A DNA stretch of 64,000 bases, from NCBI GenBank assembly GCA_902558885.1, contig CACEFQ010000001.1, positions 124,001-188,000 of the forward strand, written 5' to 3'. Every line of letters begins with the position of its first letter. The stretch's first letter is position 1. This document shows positions 60,667 to 64,000 of the stretch, piece after piece. Source of the stretch: an uncultured SAR116 cluster alpha proteobacterium (lineage in GTDB: Bacteria; Pseudomonadota; Alphaproteobacteria; Puniceispirillales; Marisalimonadaceae). Under the pieces are notes generated by a model. That model had not been told where the DNA came from and made no database searches. It saw nothing but the letters and a program-made list of their open reading frames with translations. A program made the translations under genes and the position numbers.

Positions 60667-61983
60667 CTAAACAAATTGTGTTGGCCAGCTGGCTAATTCT
60701 GGAAAAAATGCAACTAATAACATTACAATTAACATCATTATCCAATAAGGAATGGATCCTTTAAAAATAGATCCTAATGATACATTATCTCCCCCAGCGG
60801 CTAAAACTCCTTTAACTGTATAAACTATAAGACCAAAAGGTGGTGTAAGTAAACCAGCTTCAATTGCTAAAATTCCAAAAATTGCAAATGCGTAAGGATT
60901 CATATCACCAGCAAGTAATACAAATAATGGAACTGTTAATAAAATTATTGAGATAGAATCTAGCAACATGCCTAATATAAGCCAAATCACTACCATCATT
61001 ACTAAAATCATAAAGCTATTCAAGCCAGCAGAAGCCATTGCATCTACGATTACAGAATCTATATCTGATAAAGACAAAAATCTTGAATACATACCCGCGG
61101 TAATTAACAATATCATGATTGGAGCGGAAGTTTTACCTGCATCAATAACTGACTCTACAATACCATTCCATCTCATGCCTTTAAATAAAGCAATACCAAA
61201 ACTTGCAAGAGCGCCCATTCCAGCTGCTTCAGTAGGGGTAAATATACCACCCCATATTCCTCCTAGAACAACTACTATTAACCCAAGGATCGACATTCCA
61301 GACATAACTTGTTTAGTGGTTAATTTTTTAATGTCACCTATACTATCAGGTTCAGGTGCTAATTTGGGATCTATCACGGCTTTAGAGAAATTATAAAAAG
61401 CAAACATAAGTGACAATATAATTCCAGGAATAACTCCGGCAACAAAAAGTTTACCTATTGAGTCTTCGGTTATAATACCCCAAACAATTAGCAAAACACT
61501 TGGAGGAATTAACATTCCTAAACAAGCACTACCGGCTATTGAGCCAACTGCTAATTTTTGATCATATCCAGCTTTTTTCATTTCTGGCCAAGCAATTCTT
61601 GAGAATGCAGCAGCTGAAGCGATTGAGGTACCTGTAACAGCAGCAAAAGCTGCATTACCAGTAACAGTTGCAACACCAAGCCTCCCTGGAACTCCTCTAA
61701 GACCTTTATTTATTAAAGAATATAAGTCTCCCGCAGCACCACTTCTTGATAGAAAATCTCCCATTAATACAAAAAGTGGGATTGTCATAAAAATATGGTC
61801 TCTAATTAATTCATAAGCTGCACCGCCAACTTGACTTGCAGCCATGTACATATCTTCAAATATAAAGTATGTGCCAATCATTGCTGTAGCGCCTAAGGCA
61901 AGGGCAATATGAACACCTGAAAAAATTGCTAAAAGCATTCCTACTAATGTTAAAATCATTAATATATCTAAATCAATTCCCAA
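60667..61983 (-). CDS. TRAP transporter large permease, DctM
   Basis: The 438-residue membrane protein has about twelve segments. Typical DctM motifs are FLSRSGAAGDLYSLI, AAVTGTSIASAAAFSRIAWPEMKKAGYD (about 112-139, in part), SACLGMLIPPSVLLIVWG (about 152-169) and TPTEAAGMGALASFGIA. It couples Na+ entry to uptake of the DctP-bound substrate. It lies between the small subunit and binding-protein genes in one operon. Confidence 0.93.
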   Translation of the reverse strand: MGIDLDILMILTLVGMLLAIFSGVHIALALGATAMIGTYFIFEDMYMAASQVGGAAYELIRDHIFMTIPLFVLMGDFLSRSGAAGDLYSLINKGLRGVPGRLGVATVTGNAAFAAVTGTSIASAAAFSRIAWPEMKKAGYDQKLAVGSIAGSACLGMLIPPSVLLIVWGIITEDSIGKLFVAGVIPGIILSLMFAFYNFSKAVIDPKLAPEPDSIGDIKKLTTKQVMSGMSILGLIVVVLGGIWGGIFTPTEAAGMGALASFGIALFKGMRWNGIVESVIDAGKTSAPIMILLITAGMYSRFLSLSDIDSVIVDAMASAGLNSFMILVMMVVIWLILGMLLDSISIILLTVPLFVLLAGDMNPYAFAIFGILAIEAGLLTPPFGLIVYTVKGVLAAGGDNVSLGSIFKGSIPYWIMMLIVMLLVAFFPELASWPTQFV

Positions 61984-62005
61984 CTTACTATCCTTTTTCC
62001 CTGAT

Positions 62006-62512
62006 TTACTTTTTTGACATATTTAAAATATTTGAGCTATCTTCTGATCCAGAAAGTGATTTTATAATTAGAGATAAATAAATAAAAACCACTATAATTG
62101 ATGAGAATATAATTACTGTTCTTATTGGATAAACTGGAAATTCAATCGCTCCAATTCCTTGATATTCTCCAATTTCCCATCCCTTAATCATATCAGTCCA
62201 TCCACCAACTGCTATACCAACAAATAACATAATACCAATAACATAAGATATGATGTTAATTATCATTTTTCCTCTTTTTTTGAAAAAATCATAAATTAGA
62301 GTTGTTCTAAGCATTGTTCCAGAAGCTATCGCGAATGGCACTTGAAGAAAAACTATAGCTGGAACAGAATTTTGAACTATTTGATCTGCTCCAAGGAAGA
62401 TACCAAGATTTCGAAAGGTAACTTCTGCAAAAATAGTTAAAGCAACTAAAATAAGCCAAATTGCAGCTATTGATTGAAGATATTCAGGCGTTTTCTTAAT
62501 GTAGTTTAACAA
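62006..62512 (-). CDS. TRAP transporter small permease, DctQ
   Basis: The 168-residue protein has four membrane segments (about 13-31, 47-65, 83-103 and 129-150). The EVTFRNLG motif at about 29-36 after the first helix is the characteristic DctQ signature. It forms the membrane unit with DctM. It is the first gene of the TRAP operon, 22 bases before dctM. Confidence 0.9.
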   Translation of the reverse strand: MLNYIKKTPEYLQSIAAIWLILVALTIFAEVTFRNLGIFLGADQIVQNSVPAIVFLQVPFAIASGTMLRTTLIYDFFKKRGKMIINIISYVIGIMLFVGIAVGGWTDMIKGWEIGEYQGIGAIEFPVYPIRTVIIFSSIIVVFIYLSLIIKSLSGSEDSSNILNMSKK

Positions 62513-62561
62513 TTTATTTCCCCGAGTAGTACATTTGTATTTCTTACTTTACGATTACTTT

Positions 62562-62575
62562 ATTTGTATTCAAAT
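62562..62575. promoter_or_regulatory. Candidate LysR operator before the TRAP operon
   Basis: ATTTG (62562-62566) and CAAAT (62571-62575) with a TATT spacer form a short dyad. It lies about 50 bases upstream of the DctQ start and next to the LysR gene. It is compatible with, but short for, the T-N11-A type site of LysR regulators. Confidence 0.3.
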
Positions 62576-62613
62576 CATAAAATAGAATATTAACAATCAC
62601 TTTATATGATTTA

Positions 62614-63543
62614 TTATAAAGGTCTAACTTTTTGATTCATTTTTTCTGTTATTGACTTAATTTCATCACATATTTTTTTGCTAAATAATTTTGCAGCAGA
62701 GCTTAGCTCTTTACTAGCTGATGTAATTAAAACATATTCAGTAGTTAAATTTGGGGAGGTGAGTGGTGATAAAGTTCTTAAATTTCCAAGAATATCTAAA
62801 TCACATAAAACGGCTGGTAGAATAGCGCACCAATCACTAGAAGCAACCATTTCTAGCGTACCTATCATACCATCCATTTCTAATGTTTTATCTATCTTAA
62901 TATTATGAGTTGCAAAGTATTCGTCCAATGAAATTCTTCTAGAATTTTCAACACCAGGAAGAATAATTTTAATTTTATCAAGTTTTGAGAGTTTTATAGG
63001 TTTTAAATGTTCAAATTCAGAATTTTTTTTCGTGACTAGAAAATTCAAGTCACTTGATACAAATTCAATATTCAATCCAGTAGGATTTTTTACTGAAGGG
63101 ACTATAGCAAATTCAAGTTTATTAGTTCTTACCATATCCTCTAAAACACCAGAGTAAGCTTCTGTTACTTTTACATCTACCTTTGGATATTCTTTGAGAA
63201 ATTTAGAAAGTGTTGCAGGAAGAGCTGATCTAGTAAATGTTGGCATTAATCCACAATTAAAAGTTCCAGATAGGTCTTTAGTTTCAGTTTTAGCGTCAAT
63301 AAGCGCTTTGTCCATTAAACTTAAAATTTCTAGAGCGTACTTATAGAAATTTTTTCCACTCTCAGTTAAAACCATTTTACCAGGAACTCTATTTATTAAC
63401 TTTTTGCCAATACTTAATTCTAAATTTTGAACTAACATTGACATACCTGATTGTGTGGCATTGAGCCTTTCTGCGGCTAAACTAAAAGAATTCTCTTCAA
63501 CCACCGCAACAAAAGCTTTTAATTGTTTAATTGATACAGACAT
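62614..63543 (-). CDS. LysR family transcriptional regulator
   Basis: The 309-residue regulator has an N-terminal winged helix-turn-helix (about 1-60) with QLKAFVAVVEENSFSLAAERLNATQSGMSMLV (cited in part), typical of LysR. The effector-binding domain runs from about residue 90, with GLMPTFTRSALP. It ends just upstream of the TRAP operon and is divergent from the flavin reductase gene, so it may control either. The inducer is probably the compound broken down by the neighbouring island. Confidence 0.9.
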   Translation of the reverse strand: MSVSIKQLKAFVAVVEENSFSLAAERLNATQSGMSMLVQNLELSIGKKLINRVPGKMVLTESGKNFYKYALEILSLMDKALIDAKTETKDLSGTFNCGLMPTFTRSALPATLSKFLKEYPKVDVKVTEAYSGVLEDMVRTNKLEFAIVPSVKNPTGLNIEFVSSDLNFLVTKKNSEFEHLKPIKLSKLDKIKIILPGVENSRRISLDEYFATHNIKIDKTLEMDGMIGTLEMVASSDWCAILPAVLCDLDILGNLRTLSPLTSPNLTTEYVLITSASKELSSAAKLFSKKICDEIKSITEKMNQKVRPL

Positions 63544-63602
63544 ATTTAATCACTATCAGTTAAATTGATATAATTCATACAAATAAATAATTACATATAA
63601 TA

Positions 63603-63614
63603 CATATTAATATG
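63603..63614. promoter_or_regulatory. Palindrome between LysR and flavin reductase genes
   Basis: CATATTAATATG is a perfect 12-base palindrome in the 114-base divergent region. LysR proteins often bind such a site and repress their own gene while activating the neighbour. AT-rich composition weakens the case. Confidence 0.3.
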
Positions 63615-63657
63615 CTAAAGAAAACATGTTTTAATTCAAAAGAAGAGAATTTAAATA

Positions 63658-64000
63658 ATGAAAACCTTCGATTCAAAGTTTCTTAGACAAACCTTAGGGA
63701 AGTATTCAACTGGTGTCACTGTAGTTACATCGACTGATGATGATGGAAATCCTATTGGAATGACAGTTAATAGTTTTACATCTGTATCTCTAGATCCTGC
63801 ATTAGTACTATGGTGTATAGATAAAAAACAACCTAGTTATAATTATTTCATGGACGCGAAAGGTTATGCTGTAAACATTTTATCAAAGGATCAAGATGAT
63901 CTCTGCTTTAAATTTTCTTCACAATTAGATGACAAATTTAAAAATGTTATTTGGAAGCAAAGCAAAAATGGTTTTCCAATATTAGAAAATTGTTTAGCTT
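63658..64000 (+). CDS. Flavin reductase family protein (3' end missing)
   Basis: This N-terminal part of an HpaC-like flavin reductase is read from an ATG at 63658, with GAAGAG about 13 bases ahead, and cut by the window end after about 114 residues. The start, FLRQTLGKYSTGVTVVTS, and GMTVNSFTSVSLDPALVLW (about 38-56) are hallmarks of the FMN-binding split barrel. Such enzymes supply reduced flavin to two-component monooxygenases, and the LLM enzyme at 55433 is a possible partner. Confidence 0.9.
   Translation, partial: MKTFDSKFLRQTLGKYSTGVTVVTSTDDDGNPIGMTVNSFTSVSLDPALVLWCIDKKQPSYNYFMDAKGYAVNILSKDQDDLCFKFSSQLDDKFKNVIWKQSKNGFPILENCLA

Noticed and set aside
60968-61396. A 142-residue open frame antisense to the DctM gene.
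   Set aside because: It lies wholly within a clear membrane transporter gene, and its sequence mirrors hydrophobic codons. It has no ribosome site or recognisable domain.
1-64000. CRISPR arrays, insertion sequences, phage genes, tRNA or rRNA genes.
   Set aside because: No spaced direct repeats, transposase or integrase genes, or tRNA-like cloverleaf sequences were seen on either strand.

Overview
The window is a densely packed, AT-rich stretch (roughly one third G+C by eye) with about 69 protein genes. There is no rRNA, tRNA, insertion sequence, phage gene or CRISPR array. No gap between genes exceeds about 180 bases. The content points to a free-living, streamlined marine alphaproteobacterium of an AEGEAN-169, HIMB59 or SAR116 type. 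The evidence is a phoR-pstSCAB-phoU-phoB order with the long PstC and PstA proteins usual in alphaproteobacteria, a ROSE-like leader on a small heat-shock gene, both TAXI and DctPQM TRAP transporters, and many small oxidoreductases and hydrolases. The taxonomic placement is inference.

Layout. 1-8.0 kb: scattered metabolic genes (SDR, two GSTs, a YadGH-like ABC exporter, a cysteine-free sirtuin, a hotdog thioesterase, an enolase-superfamily enzyme, a Baeyer-Villiger-type monooxygenase). 8.0-8.9 kb: a heat-shock gene behind three serial hairpins. 9.1-17.3 kb: a TAXI-TRAP uptake system, an MFS carrier and a carbohydrate or organic-acid set (SMP-30, TIM-barrel isomerase, cupin, MmgE/PrpD). 17.3-31.6 kb: a Tat-exported polyamine-type ABC importer followed by C-N hydrolases and nucleobase-linked genes (PuuE-like deacetylase, two amidases, TenA, short PuuD-like protein, D-aminoacylase-like amidohydrolase, MmsA, Apt, nucleosidase). 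31.6-35.9 kb: an intradiol dioxygenase, Fe-SOD, quinone reductase, GST and a Gfo/Idh/MocA protein.

35.9-45.5 kb is the best understood block. It holds the arsenate-detoxification pair arsJ and GAPDH, transcribed divergently from a complete phosphate-starvation regulon with two well-formed Pho boxes before pstS. Arsenate enters cells through phosphate transporters, so the two halves make sense together.

47.7-64 kb looks like a catabolic island. It contains a three-subunit molybdenum hydroxylase, an FAD monooxygenase resembling 2,6-dihydroxypyridine hydroxylase, two cyclase-family hydrolases, a VOC protein, a PcaD-like alpha/beta hydrolase, an LLM monooxygenase, a beta-hydroxyacid dehydrogenase, a cupin, a YciI protein, a DctPQM TRAP importer, a LysR regulator and a flavin reductase cut by the window end. 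Together they suggest import and oxidative opening of an aromatic or N-heteroaromatic compound. The substrate cannot be read from the sequence. This island is the strongest candidate here for an undescribed pathway.
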